Source: Nymphaea colorata | Taxonomy: Eukaryota > Streptophyta > Magnoliopsida > Nymphaeales > Nymphaeaceae | Length of the DNA stretch: 64,000 nucleotides | Direction: 5' to 3' | NCBI RefSeq assembly: GCF_008831285.2 | Contig: NC_045144.1 | Coordinates: 6,932,176-6,996,175 of the forward strand | Shown: one piece after another, positions 25,402 to 35,835 of the stretch | How positions within the stretch are numbered: position 1 is the first letter of the stretch | Layout: each line of letters begins with the position of its first letter | Made by a program: the position numbers and the translations under genes | Notes under the pieces: generated by a model | Told to the model about the DNA's origin: nothing | The model's input: only the letters and a program-made list of their open reading frames with translations | The model's database searches: none

Positions 25402-25814
25402 AAAGTTTGGAAAATGTGAAAACAAAAAGACTCATGATGTTGGCAAATATGTAAAAGAAAGTAATAACAAATATTCTACCTTGTTTCAGGTTATTATAGT
25501 TCCCTGTGGTTTCAATGAAGGTTGTGGCCAAAGAAGAGACAGCGAAGAGACAACTATTCAAAAGGATCTATCAATTGAAGTTTGCTATACTTCATGACAA
25601 TACTAATATGTTTCAAGTAAATCTTGGGGGACCTAAAATTAAACGAGAAAATATCAAATATGATGTCAAATGTTTAAGTTGTTAGATAATAAAAGTGGAA
25701 CAGCAGTCAGTGGCTTGGTGGTTTGCTAAAAGGATCGTTTATTTCACTGTGAAATTGGGATGATAATACCATGGATTTTGTGACAGAATTATGAGGTAAA
25801 ATAATGCTATTTGT

Positions 25815-26260
25815 GTGACTATTGTGTTCGACTCACCAGGCCTTCTGATTTTCTACAAAGAGCAATCAGTCACTCTCTTGAAATCCTTGTGGATTTGTAA
25901 TTTGTATGTAAATGAAATTGGTAAACTACATGGTACACAAAATCCATTACTACTGATTAAGATTCACAATTTAATTCTTGACCTGGGGACTACTGCTGAA
26001 AGGATTGAACACTAAAGTTAGAAAGACTATGACTTTTAATCCCCAATTGAATGGGTAATTGGAATGAACGATTCAAACTCTAAAAGATATGTTATGAGCA
26101 TGGCCACTAAAGGAAAAGGTGATTAGGATAAACATATGAAATTGACAGAATGCGCCTATAATAATAGCTCTCATTCTTGTGTGGAGATAACACCAAGTGA
26201 AGTTCAGTTTGGAAAACCACATTGAACGCCTTTTTGTGAACTAAATCTAGAGATTATAAG
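25815..26260 (+). pseudogene. Degenerate Ty3/gypsy integrase fragment
   Basis: The reading frames, broken by stops, spell the end of a gypsy-type integrase core: TFNPQLNG, then ERTIQTL-like TIQTLKDML, then CAYNNSSHSCVEITPSEVQF and GKPH. These match the family's HPQTDGQ, ERTIQTLED and FAYNNS-H-S landmarks. At least three in-frame stops and a frameshift are present, so it is inactive. No LTRs could be assigned. The second copy at 41292-41737 is the same. Confidence 0.7.
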
Positions 26261-27004
26261 ATCGAGAACACCTTAGTCCTAGAAGACTATTCTGACTAAG
26301 TGACTAATTGATCAGTAAAAAAGAAAAGGAACTTGATTGTAACTCAAAGCAGACAAGAATTATATGCTAATGACAGATTCAAAGTTTGAGGTACAAGTTC
26401 ATGTATTTCTGATGATTTTACTGCAAAGGGTGCCTTTCGTACACACTTTGTCTATCATACTCTCGTACCATGATGTTCTAAAATTGCTGTACGTGGACAC
26501 ACTTGCCCGTACCAAGACCCATATCTATGTGACTTAGATTATAATATAAGTGTAAATTGAATTTTTGACTTACTATAAAGGGTAGTTCAGGAATATGTAT
26601 ATATATGTGGTGATAAGCCTGAATTTCAATATAAAATATCAAATTTTATGGTTAGGTACAAGTTGGATGATTGTAGAATGTATATGTATGTGTGTGCACA
26701 CATACATGCATGTGTGTGTTTATAACAAAAAGGGTATTATTGGAAAAACCAGAAAAAAAATGTGCAGCAGAGGGGTCATGGATGTAAATGGGTGATTTTT
26801 GGAATTCTTGTATTAGTTAATGTTGACTATGTTATTCCTTTAAAAGGATACATAATATATATAATTATGCATATATCTAACGTCTATGCACAAAAGGGAG
26901 ATATGGGAGGGGAGTTGGGTTTGACCCAATGGTCCACACCAACTCAGCTCCACTCACCACCTCCCATGTCTTGTCCAAAATAAAAACAGCTAGAGATGGG
27001 AGAG

Positions 27005-27345
27005 GAAGTCTTACTGGCAGAATGAGGTAGAGGGAGATCAGAGGCTGTGCAAGAGAAAGAGGGAAGGAGAGAGAGAGAGAGAAGGGAGTGAGGCAGAGAG
27101 CAGAAGGAATACATGGGAGAAAAAAAAAAAAAAAAGAAAGAGAAGCTGCAACAACTGCAAGTGAAGGGGAAAAAACTCACAGAGGTGGAGGGCAGAGAGA
27201 GTATGTGGGTGGCGGAAAAGAAGAAAGAGAAGCAGCAACAACAACAAGTAAAGAGGAAAAAATGGAAGAAGCTCACAGCAGCATCAATAGGAGCAGAGAA
27301 GGAGGAGGAGGACAGCAAAGTAAAAACAAAACTACATTAAAAAAT
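27005..27345. repeat. Purine-rich low-complexity tract
   Basis: Long GA/GAA/AAG-rich stretch on the plus strand. It produces long open frames on both strands (for example 27088-27693 plus and 26944-27318 minus) with Lys/Glu- or Ser/Phe-rich products, best explained by composition rather than by genes. Second copy at 42482-42822. Confidence 0.7.
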
Positions 27346-30048
27346 ATGCACAAGAAATATCCTTATATACAAATCATACAAATACTGTTCACTGCAAAAT
27401 ACATGAAGTTACGAACTTATAGAAATAGTAATGTAAAACAAGATATACAAATATATAAGTGCTCACATACATTCTTACAGCAAGTTCTGTTGCTTTTGTT
27501 ATTCATGGGTAAAATAGAATGTATTTCTGAACTTTCTGCTGTTGCTACATTCTTCCCAGAAATTCAAGATGCTAATCTTGTGTGGTCCATTGCATGTCTC
27601 ATGGGTGTGGGTACTGGTGCGATATGGGAATGGTGGTGCAGGTATGGGTACACCAGTTTTAAAATTATGGGTACGGGGTACAGCAGAGCATGAATATAAA
27701 TATGTACATTATATATATAATAATCTGCAAAAGTTCTCAAATTAAAGAAAGGGGAGAAAAATATAAAATCTAGGTGGAAGGGAAATAAAAAGAAGCGAAC
27801 AATGAAAATTAAAGCAAAAATTTGAAAAGATAAATTTTTAAGTTTTTAAAATACCGCCGTACCTGCGTCCCGACACGGGTACTTGGCCATAACACACGTA
27901 CCAGGGTGACATAGGATCCATTCCCTCTGGCAAAAGCAACTTGACCAAAATATTAAAGTTACATGTTTTGTGACTAAGTTAATTCATTCTTTGCTGTTAT
28001 CTACTAAAGCTATATCACAAAATCCAGACACGAAGTTGTCCTTCTATTGTTTGCAGATTAGTGGCATAAATGGTTGACATAAGCAAATGACTAGCTTAAA
28101 AACACTCTGAGTAAATGTCCACGTTGATCTTTTCCTCTCAATTTCTGGTTCTCAATGCATAGGAATGGAACTCATGCACCATAATATTATGGTGAGTGTA
28201 TTGCACAACTGTATGCCATCTGGTCAAGTTCCTGAATGTTGGTGTAGGTTTTTGACGACAGCCTGACTGGCCCCATGCAATATGCAAAATTGACAAGAAA
28301 AAGGGCATCTCAAGAGTATGTTTCTCCTTAATAGATGTGCTTTATCCTTCCAGAGTTAAATGTTCTAGTGTTAATGATGAAAGTGCTGTTTCCTCTACAG
28401 CTTCTTTTCTTTTGTAATTTTCTGTTCTCTGCTAGGTTTGTAGTTTGCTTGTTCTGATCCTAATTCATGGGCAGGTTTTAGTTGGGTAAGACTTGTAAAC
28501 ATTGAATTGTCTTTGGTTTTGATTTTGAATCACAATAATCAATTTAATGGTGATTAACTTTCTTGAAATACATTTGCACGTACTTCAAAATGAGAGTAAT
28601 TCATGCTCACAGGATCTCCATATAAATTTGATTGTCAAAATAAGTATGCCATTTGCACACACATAAGTCATAAACAGACGTGAGATCAGTTGCCATATCT
28701 GAAATAGACTCATATATTAAATAGTAGACCCTTCATAATAAATCTGCATACTAATTTCACTAGCTTCCATTTGCTACTCAAGGATCTGCAATTAGTTGTC
28801 TTGTACTTAAAAAACTTAATTTGCACTAGGTAATGGAAAACATGTGGCATTGAAACATTTAACTAATATTCCTGCTTCAACTGTCTCAATTTACAACCCC
28901 AAGGTGCAAAGGGCTCAGATGAGGTGACCTGCTTCTTGCATTTATGCCTAGGCGATCTTCACATTCATAGTGGCATTACCTTGCAGGGATTTGTCTAATG
29001 CAGCTACTTCTTGTATGAAACAAAGCCTGTAAGAGTCCCCATATCATCTCATGATTTGCATATTCTTTTCATCCATTACATTCCTCACTGTCACTGACAA
29101 TCACCATTACCATTCTTCTGCAATCTAGTTAAACAATGTAAAGGCACAGGAAAAAGAGCAAGCTTCTTTCTTTGCATTTTGAACTTGTGACGGTGGAAGC
29201 TTTTTCAGAACCATCAAGTAGCTGGTTTACTCATTGTAATAACATTTTTGTATTGCACATTGATGCAGTAACATCATACATTATCCCTTGAAGGAATGCT
29301 GCAATTGTCGTAAACCAAAATGTGAGGTTACTCTCCTCGTTTTTTTTTTAAACCCAAGCCTGGAATTGTTCTTCCAATGCTGGGCCTACAATTCTTTTAA
29401 ATGACATTCTAATAGCTTTTCTTGTCAGATTTTTCTTTTCACATAAATTGCTACCGATGGTTAGTATCAAACCAATGATGCACCATCTATACGCTGCCTG
29501 TCTGACCAACTATGTTATGCATACTTTACTCAGTCTATCAAAAACCAATTCACCATAAACCAATTCAATACTCTTAATGGGTGGATTTATCTGAATGAAT
29601 CTGGCACAGTTCCAAGATCTATATTTGATGGCTAACCTTGAAAGGCCCGGAATAGGGATGAAATTGAGTTAAAATTGTGGTTGTAGATCTAGATCTTCAA
29701 TAATTTGCCAGATTACTACATGAAAAATGGGCTCTTTAATCACCAAACATTCGTTAATTTGATTTTTTTTTCCTTGTATCAATCAAACGTTCAAATTAGT
29801 AAACTCGGACATTCCATCAGGTAGTTTCAAGAGAGAGAGAATTGACATGCTTTTTGTTTCTTTCTATTTTAACTGCGGAAGAAATCTATAAAGTTTTTGC
29901 TGGCCATTACTGTTTGAAGATCAAAGTTTAATTTACATTCCTTCATTTTTGCAGAGTAAGGCAAGGTAGTTCATAGCAACACAGCAGTCGATCGAGTAAT
30001 CATAAGGATTTCCAAGAAGATTGAATCCTTCAACTCTTCTTAGATCTC
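27346..30048. other. No gene recognised; upstream region of the MADS gene
   Basis: Mixed-composition DNA without a recognisable coding family. Repeats of GGGTAC words occur near 27600-27690 and 27850-27910, related to scraps at 26400-26520. Just before the MADS start, TTTTTGCAG at about 29947-29955 could be a splice acceptor for an untranslated leader. No clear TATA box was picked out. Confidence 0.35.
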
Positions 30049-30861
30049 ATGGAGAAGAAGAATGAAAGGAACAATAATGGTGGGTGCATCAGCAAATCAA
30101 GAATGGGGAGGCAGAAGATAGAGATAAAGAAGATAATCAACGAGGAGGCTCGTCAGGTCTGCTTCTCAAAGCGACGAAATGGGCTCATCAAGAAGGCCGG
30201 AGAGCTCTGCATTCTCTGTGGTGTTGAGATTGCCATCATCGTCTTCTCTCCCGCCGGCAAGGCCTTCTCCTACGGCGACCCCTCCGTTGATGCTGTCATC
30301 AACCGCTTCATCGACCCTTCCTCCCACGTCCCCACCCCTCCCGACGCCCACTATGCGTCTACCATTGATGAGCTCAACCGCCAGAATGACGAGCTCGTCC
30401 AACAGATCGAAGTCGAGAAGAAGCGCCGTGTCCTGCTACAAAAGCTGCACCGGAGCGAGGGGTGCGACTTCTGGGACGCCAACATGGAGAACTTCTCGCT
30501 CGAGCAGCTTGAGGAGTTGAAGGGCACCCTGGAGGAGATGAGGTTGGCTCTGGCCAAGCACGCCAATGAGCTCACGATGGGAATGGCGGCGATGCATCTA
30601 CCATCCGCCACCAGTCACCACAACCAATTTCCTCTGCCGTCTCTCCCTCCTCCTCCTTATGCTTCGGCCAGTTACTCCTCTGCTCCTCTGCCATCCAGCT
30701 CCTTTCTTGGTGTACACAACGCCAACTCCATGACCATCCCGTTCACTTATAGCAACAACGCTTTCATGGTGTCCTCCTCCAACTCTCACGGAACCATGGC
30801 AACCTCCGGCGATTATTTCCTTAGTAACCATGCTGCTGGCTGGCCAGTCTACCCGCTTTAA
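30049..30861 (+). CDS. Type I (M-alpha) MADS-box protein, AGL62-like, copy 1
   Basis: Single uninterrupted frame of 270 residues, as usual for intronless type I MADS genes. After an 18-residue Lys/Asn-rich leader the MADS domain starts at residue 19 (MGRQKIEIKKI) and runs through CFSKRRNGLIKKAGELC and VEIAIIVFSPAGKAFSYGDP, which is the M-alpha pattern, to about residue 78. A Glu/Leu-rich, probably coiled-coil stretch follows (about 105-175, with IDELNRQNDELVQQIEVEKK), then a Pro/Ser-rich tail ending in WPVYPL. There is no K-box, so it is not a type II floral MADS protein. Related proteins are nuclear DNA-binding factors that pair with M-gamma MADS partners; Arabidopsis AGL62 controls endosperm cellularisation, so a seed role is a family-based inference. 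The ATG at 30049 is the first in frame; a second Met lies at the MADS domain itself. The near-identical copy at 45530 may be the other allele. Confidence 0.9.
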   Translation: MEKKNERNNNGGCISKSRMGRQKIEIKKIINEEARQVCFSKRRNGLIKKAGELCILCGVEIAIIVFSPAGKAFSYGDPSVDAVINRFIDPSSHVPTPPDAHYASTIDELNRQNDELVQQIEVEKKRRVLLQKLHRSEGCDFWDANMENFSLEQLEELKGTLEEMRLALAKHANELTMGMAAMHLPSATSHHNQFPLPSLPPPPYASASYSSAPLPSSSFLGVHNANSMTIPFTYSNNAFMVSSSNSHGTMATSGDYFLSNHAAGWPVYPL

Positions 30862-30996
30862 GGATTTCTCTTACTCTTTAGCCAGACCGGAACATCTAGT
30901 GTCCATGCTCCCCATGTTAGATGCAATGTAGAGTCTAGTGCACCTTAGACCATTTTTTATTGTTCATAACTGTTGCTTGATTTATCACATTCTCTC

Positions 30997-31002
30997 AATA
31001 AA
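30997..31002 (+). terminator. Poly(A) signal of MADS copy 1
   Basis: AATAAA 136 bases after the stop codon, in a T-rich setting. It falls inside the 59-base block that is missing from the second copy. Confidence 0.5.
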
Positions 31003-31582
31003 ATTTGGTATTTGATTTTTTGAACTGATAGTTGCCTCTCGTTGATCAATTGTTTAGAGATTGTATTGAAATTTTCGATGTATATTTATGGCTCCTTCTG
31101 CCACCGATTTTTCTTGGCAAGAGGAAAAAATAAAATAAAACAGAAATTAAGTTGCAAAAAAAGGAATACGTGTTACTGTATCTACGCTTTAGTGCAAGAA
31201 TCGTGAGTTGATAATCTGTTCCATGCACACATTAGTTAATCTACTGAACATTATGGTTTGCGCTTTGCGTGCACCCATTAAAGATCACTTGAGTTCATCA
31301 TGCGCAATCGCTTTTCCTTTTGATACTCATTTAGATCTGATAACAAAGATATGAGCAGCATGAGATTTATTGTAATTAATTAGTGATTACCACTTAAAAG
31401 AACATTAAACTTTGCCTAACTTTCATTTTCTCTCTTGCTACTTCACTTCCCATAGTGAAATGGGTAGTTTTTACATGAAAAAGGAAAGGGTAGCATGTGC
31501 ATGACACCTACCCCTTGAAGTGGGTAGAAGAACACATGTCATGCACCGGAAGCCATGTACGGTGCAATGGGATGGGCGTAAC

Positions 31583-31856
31583 CAGGGGCGGAGGGAGGGG
31601 GGGGGGGGGGGGGGCGCCCGGACCATGGCCTGGGTGAGCTCAGGAAAAAAAAAATTATATTGAAAAAATCAATTTTTTTTAGTTTGGCCCGATCGATCGC
31701 TCCTCTTGGTCCGACCTTGGCCATTTTTTTTTTTTTATATTGAAAAAATCAATTTTTTTTAGTTTGGCCCGATTGATCGTTCCTTTTGGTCCGACCTTGG
31801 CCCGGCCCGCAAATCGTCTTAGCCCGATCCTACAAAAAATCCTGGCTCCGCCCCTG
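31583..31856. mobile_element. Non-autonomous hAT element with 8-base target duplication, copy 1
   Basis: Ends are CAGGGGCGGAG and CTCCGCCCCTG, a perfect 11-base terminal inverted pair. Both sides carry GGCGTAAC (31575-31582 and 31857-31864), the 8-base target duplication expected of hAT elements. Inside are an 18-base G run near the left end and an almost exact tandem pair of about 79 bases (TATATTGAAAAAATC ... CGACCTTGGCC). There is no coding capacity. Confidence 0.85.
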
Positions 31857-31864
31857 GGCGTAAC

Positions 31865-32255
31865 CACCTCCAGCATTGAGCAGATGCTGGAATTAATGAG
31901 CATATCAAAAGCAAACTAAAATGAAGGAGAAAATCTCAATAGAAGCTCTTTATGTTAGAAGTTTATGGTGCCGTAAATGAAAAATATATTTTGAGTTTAA
32001 TGATAATAAAAAAGAAATTTTTAGAGCAACGTTGGATGTATGATTTCTATGTAATGCACTATCAACCTATCAACCCTAGGGTCGATGGGTCTGGCCTTTT
32101 TGTGGACGTAGGTGATTAAACATGGAACCATGTTAAATTTCAATACTTTATGGCGTAAAAGCAATGCAATATGGCCTCAAGTATAGAATGAGCATTATCA
32201 AATGCAAGCCAAAATCAAGAAGAAAAATCTTAATAGAAGATTTTTATGGTAGAAG

Positions 32256-32296
<41 letters not shown>

Positions 32297-33538
32297 ATTG
32301 ACATATTTACCTAAACAAAGAAAATAAAATAAAAACAAGCTATTTCTAGTCAATATGTTTCATAATGGGTCTAAGGGGTTGCCTTGAACAATCCTTCCAC
32401 TCCTTGGCCACTGGTTAAGGAGGCCATATCGGGCCCCATGCTTTGTTGGCAACGGTTTGAGGCTATCGTGACTATACAAAGTAAGTTCTATTTTTTGCAA
32501 TACGGCTAATGTAGACCAGAAAATTTTGGCCCAAAAAAAAGAAAGAAATTAATCTCAAAAGATGTATATGGTAATGCAATATTGTCCCTAGTTACTTTCA
32601 ATCTTTATGTGCATAGTGATGCTTAATATATGAATTTTTCACTCCGGATCAATTATACCTACAACATTTTAAGAGTATCTTCTCAGGATGTATTTTTTAT
32701 ATGTAGATTAGGAATCAAATTGAACTGTCACATCCAAAATATCCTAAAATAACATCATTTGGCATCATCTTTTATAGATACAATCTTTTAAAATGTCACA
32801 TTTTCCCAAAATAATAATGCAATAGAAGCAGTATTTCTCACATTTGGCATTAAACAATTTCATTACAAATTGTCCTGAAAAAGAAGGACATCTTCACCCC
32901 AAGATGTATTCTAAGAGATCACAAGGATATATAGAGGCCCTATTGATAGCTTCGACCAATCCAATTTTTAGCGAGAGAGAGAGAGAGCTTTATCTCATGT
33001 CGCCCCTGTTATGAATGAAAACCACTGCACCGCATCCCAGTTAATTTCCAAGTAGTATCAAGCATGTCAGTGTCTCTATTATATATCGTTCTTCTTCTTC
33101 TTCTTGTTTTTGTTCTTCTTCTTGTATAATGAATTCTTTGGTTCTTTGCTCTTCTTGAAGTTATTCCTCACTAACACAGTCTTTTGTCTTGGTGTTTCTC
33201 TTCATGGGTTTCAGTTATGTGAACAAAAATCTGTTTAAAGTGCATAGTTATACAAATTTAAATTTTTAAAGGGTAAAAAGAAAATGCAGACGAGAAAGAT
33301 TTCCTTGAAGTGGGTTGTGGTCAAATGCCCACACACTACCCACAGCTGCTCCTCCCTGGGTTGAGACACCTCTAGATGGCAAACAACTACATGAGTTGGG
33401 TAAGAAACGCTCTTCTGTTTATATATATATATATATATATATGACACTCTTTATATAAAACACTCTATGGCAGTGAACAGTACACTTTCCGAATGTCTGC
33501 ATTGAACAAAAACTAGAGTAAGCTAGAGCAACTCAAGA
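31865..33538. other. No gene recognised
   Basis: AT-rich DNA with a 37-base (AT)n tract at 32258-32294, which is 79 bases in the second copy (47662-47740), and a CTT-rich tract near 33090-33125. No coding family seen on either strand. Confidence 0.4.
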
Positions 33539-34346
33539 TAATCCAAAAATTCGATCTTTCAGAAGAGAAACCATTTAATGAACAAAAAAAAGATGCAATA
33601 AATCAATAAAAAACGATCAGATCCAAATCATCCACGTCAAATCAGCGTATAAACTCGTCGAGGCAAGAGAGGGTCAACCAAACCTTTGTATAATTCAGTT
33701 GAACGAGGTGCCGGGAGAAAAACGAGATGTTCTCGAGGACAAACCCGTGAATCGAAATGGGAAAAAAACCCTACAAGGAGGAGATGTTGGACGAGAGGAA
33801 AGAGAAGAGAAAAGCGGAGCAGAGACTGAGAAGGGCGGGTTAGGTGGATCCTTACGTAGGGGATCGCAGCAAACAACAGCTTTAACCGGAGGCAAGGGTT
33901 GGAGATCGGCTTAACCGTCGTTAATCCTTTCGGTGTGTGAGTTGAGGCCCTCAATGGGTTCGAACCCGCACCTCGGATTAAGCTGTCGTTTGCTGCGATC
34001 CCCTATATAAGGAATCCACTTCACCCGTCTTGTTCAGTCTTTGCTCATCTTTTCTCTTCTCTTTTCTCTTGTCCAGCATCTTTTCTCTTCTCTTTTCTCT
34101 TGTCCAGCATTTCTTCCTTTTAGGGTTTTTTTCCCCATTTCGATTCGCGGGTTCGTCCTCGCCAACATCTGGTTTTTCTACGGGCACGTCGTTCGGACCA
34201 ATTTATACAAAGGTTTGGTTGACCCTCTCTTGCGTCGAGGAGTTTATACGCTGATTTGACGTTGATCTGATCTTTTTGATTGATTTATGTGCTTTTTTTT
34301 TTTGTTCATTAAATGCTTTCTCTTGTGAAAGATCCAATTTTTGGAT
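33539..34346. repeat. Diverged inverted-repeat (foldback) element, copy 1
   Basis: Arms about 33539-33884 and 33979-34346 are reverse complements with scattered differences, around a loop of about 94 bases. The inner arm ends share GGGGATCGCAGCAAAC and its complement. The right arm has an extra tandem repeat of a TTTTCTCTTGTCCAGCATC-like unit. A direct repeat of about 90 bases flanks the structure (about 33441-33530 and 34607-34720, starting ATGACACTCTTT). The second copy is at about 48985-49800. Confidence 0.75.
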
Positions 34347-34737
34347 GATTTTTGGTGTTGTTAGCGCACTTAAATGCATGCCTTTGAAATTATACTATAA
34401 TTATTCAAATGGCCTCTCTCTTGACAACATCACCCGATTAACTTTAAGCTAATGACTATCATGTTCTTGCTCCTAATAATTAACTCTTTATTCCCACAGA
34501 TAAGAGCACCAACTTTTCATCCAGATTAAATATATTTACTCTACCACTGGTAAATTAATCAGTTATTCGCAGAAAAACCTGTTCTTTCCGCTATATATAT
34601 ATAATATATATATATGACACTCTTTGTATATAACATCTATAGCAGTGAACAGTACACTTTCTTAATGTCTGCATTGAGAACCAGTAGCAAGAACAAAAAC
34701 TTGAGTAGGGTAGAGCATCTAACCGCTCAACTCGAGA

Positions 34738-35060
34738 TCCCATGGCAACCGTGTACTGTAATCCAAGTGGAAGAAATCAAATGCATGCTTAGGCCTCTCC
34801 CTAGCTTATGCCCATTGTCTACTCTGTTGTGTTCATTCAAATGGTCTCTCTCTTTGTAACTAATGAACAATCTCTTCTGCAAGTATGTTCCATATTGAAG
34901 TATACGTGGATGCAGTGGACGTCATGACTGCTCCATGTACAGCAAAAGAAGGAGGCCATTTGAGTGAACACGACGTAGACGATGGTGCCAAGCCAGATAA
35001 TGAGGAGTCTGAGCATGCATTTGACTTTCTTCCACTTGAAAACCATACACAGTTGCCATG
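34738..35060. pseudogene. Two inverted fragments of an NRT1/PTR (NPF)-like transporter, copy 1
   Basis: NPF proteins are proton-coupled nitrate, peptide or hormone transporters in membranes. The plus strand (about 34738-34858) encodes PWQPCTVIQVEEIKCMLRPL. The minus strand (about 35046-34900) encodes VKCMLRLLIIWLGTIVYVVF then TQMASFF, and in a shifted frame HGAVMTSTASTY. Together these resemble the NPF stretch that reads QVEEVK-x-x-LRLLPIW and continues through FTQM to a VEQGA-like segment. The two fragments are inverted copies of one sequence (arms about 34708-34865 and 34945-35095). They carry frameshifts and are far shorter than a transporter of about 600 residues. The family call is by eye; a close relative could be meant. 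Confidence 0.5.
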
Positions 35061-35110
35061 GATTTCGACTTGAGTGGTCAGATACTTCAATTTTCTGCTT
35101 TTAAAAGGAA

Positions 35111-35210
35111 NNNNNNNNNNNNNNNNNNNNNNNNNNNNNNNNNNNNNNNNNNNNNNNNNNNNNNNNNNNNNNNNNNNNNNNNNNNNNNNNNNNNNNNNNN
35201 NNNNNNNNNN
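35111..35210. other. Assembly gap of 100 N
   Basis: Exactly 100 N, a usual placeholder for a scaffold join of unknown size. It separates the two near-identical segments. Confidence 1.
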
Positions 35211-35450
35211 AAAATTTCTTCAGATTTTTTTTTTCCGTTACCGGGGACCTTGCCGACTGGTGGAGCTCCAATCAAAAACGAGAAACGAGGTTGGCAGGAG
35301 AAGATGGCAGCGAGGAAGGGTGAGATGGGCTAAATCGACATCTCTTACGATGATCTTTTAGGCGTTGCAGAGCAGACTTGATTGGATCGCCCCATTGCTG
35401 AAAAAAACTTAGAATTCCTTTTGCAGCGGCTCCTCACGAATCATCTCCAA

Positions 35451-35462
35451 GCTCTGATACCA
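35451..35462 (-). other. Primer-binding site of a copia-type retrotransposon
   Basis: GCTCTGATACCA is the reverse complement of TGGTATCAGAGC, the initiator tRNA-Met primer-binding site of plant copia elements. It directly abuts the LTR that begins at 35463, so the element is on the minus strand with its body towards lower coordinates. Confidence 0.8.
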
Positions 35463-35835
35463 TGTTGAGAAGTATGCAATGAGAAAAAACAGAGATTGCA
35501 AGTGAAGGAAAAACTGTAAGACAGTAATTACGTGGTTTGGCTTGAAGCCTACATCCACGAGAGAAAGGGGAACTCTTCTTCATTCTGTTTTTTTTCACAC
35601 CTTTACAGCAGGGGTACACCCCATTATATAGGTTTCACAGATTGAGATAGGAACAGATTTTTAGGGATTAACAAGAATCTTCAGTTGCTGCCGTTAGAGA
35701 TGCTCCTTGATCACGACAATCTTGGTGTGGACGATTTGATGAGGAACACACACCAGCGTCCAATCTTCTCCCAAAAGTGGTAGATCTTCTAATATCTCTT
35801 TATGATATTTTCGCCCCATCTCTTTGTAACTAACA
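35463..35835 (-). mobile_element. Copia-type LTR, 373 bases, minus orientation
   Basis: On the plus strand it begins TGTTGAGAAG and ends GTAACTAACA, giving the TG...CA and TGTT...AACA ends of an LTR. The primer-binding site next to the left end makes this the 5' LTR of a minus-strand element whose interior starts at 35462 and runs left (35211-35450) into the gap. The right end is exactly where homology to copy 1 of the duplicated segment begins (35836), so the insertion sits inside the pectin methylesterase remnant. No gag-pol frame is visible in the part shown. Confidence 0.75.

Larger units (their letters stand above)
20353..35110 (+). repeat. 14.76 kb near-identical duplicated segment, copy 1
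   Basis: Matches 35836-50555 end to end, in the same order and orientation, with offsets drifting only from 15483 to about 15445 through small indels. Differences are mostly homopolymer and microsatellite lengths plus rare substitutions (5 in the 813-base MADS frame). It ends at the N gap, and its last bases (TTTTAAAAGGAA) match 50544-50555, after which the second copy reads on into other DNA. See the findings for the haplotype-overlap explanation. Confidence 0.95.

Noticed and set aside
27088-27693. 201-codon open frame (and its duplicate at 42565-43170)
   Set aside because: Driven by a purine-rich low-complexity tract that is also open on the opposite strand; no domain, and the C-terminal half is ordinary AT-rich sequence.
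33945-33975. GGTTCGAACCC, resembling a tRNA T-loop or Pol III B box
   Set aside because: The word is palindromic and occurs in the loop of the foldback element; no A box, acceptor stem or anticodon arm can be drawn around it.
34885-35073. 62-codon plus-strand frame (MFHIEVYVDAVDVMTAP...)
   Set aside because: It is the antisense of the NPF-like fragment, and the frame is not kept in the second copy.
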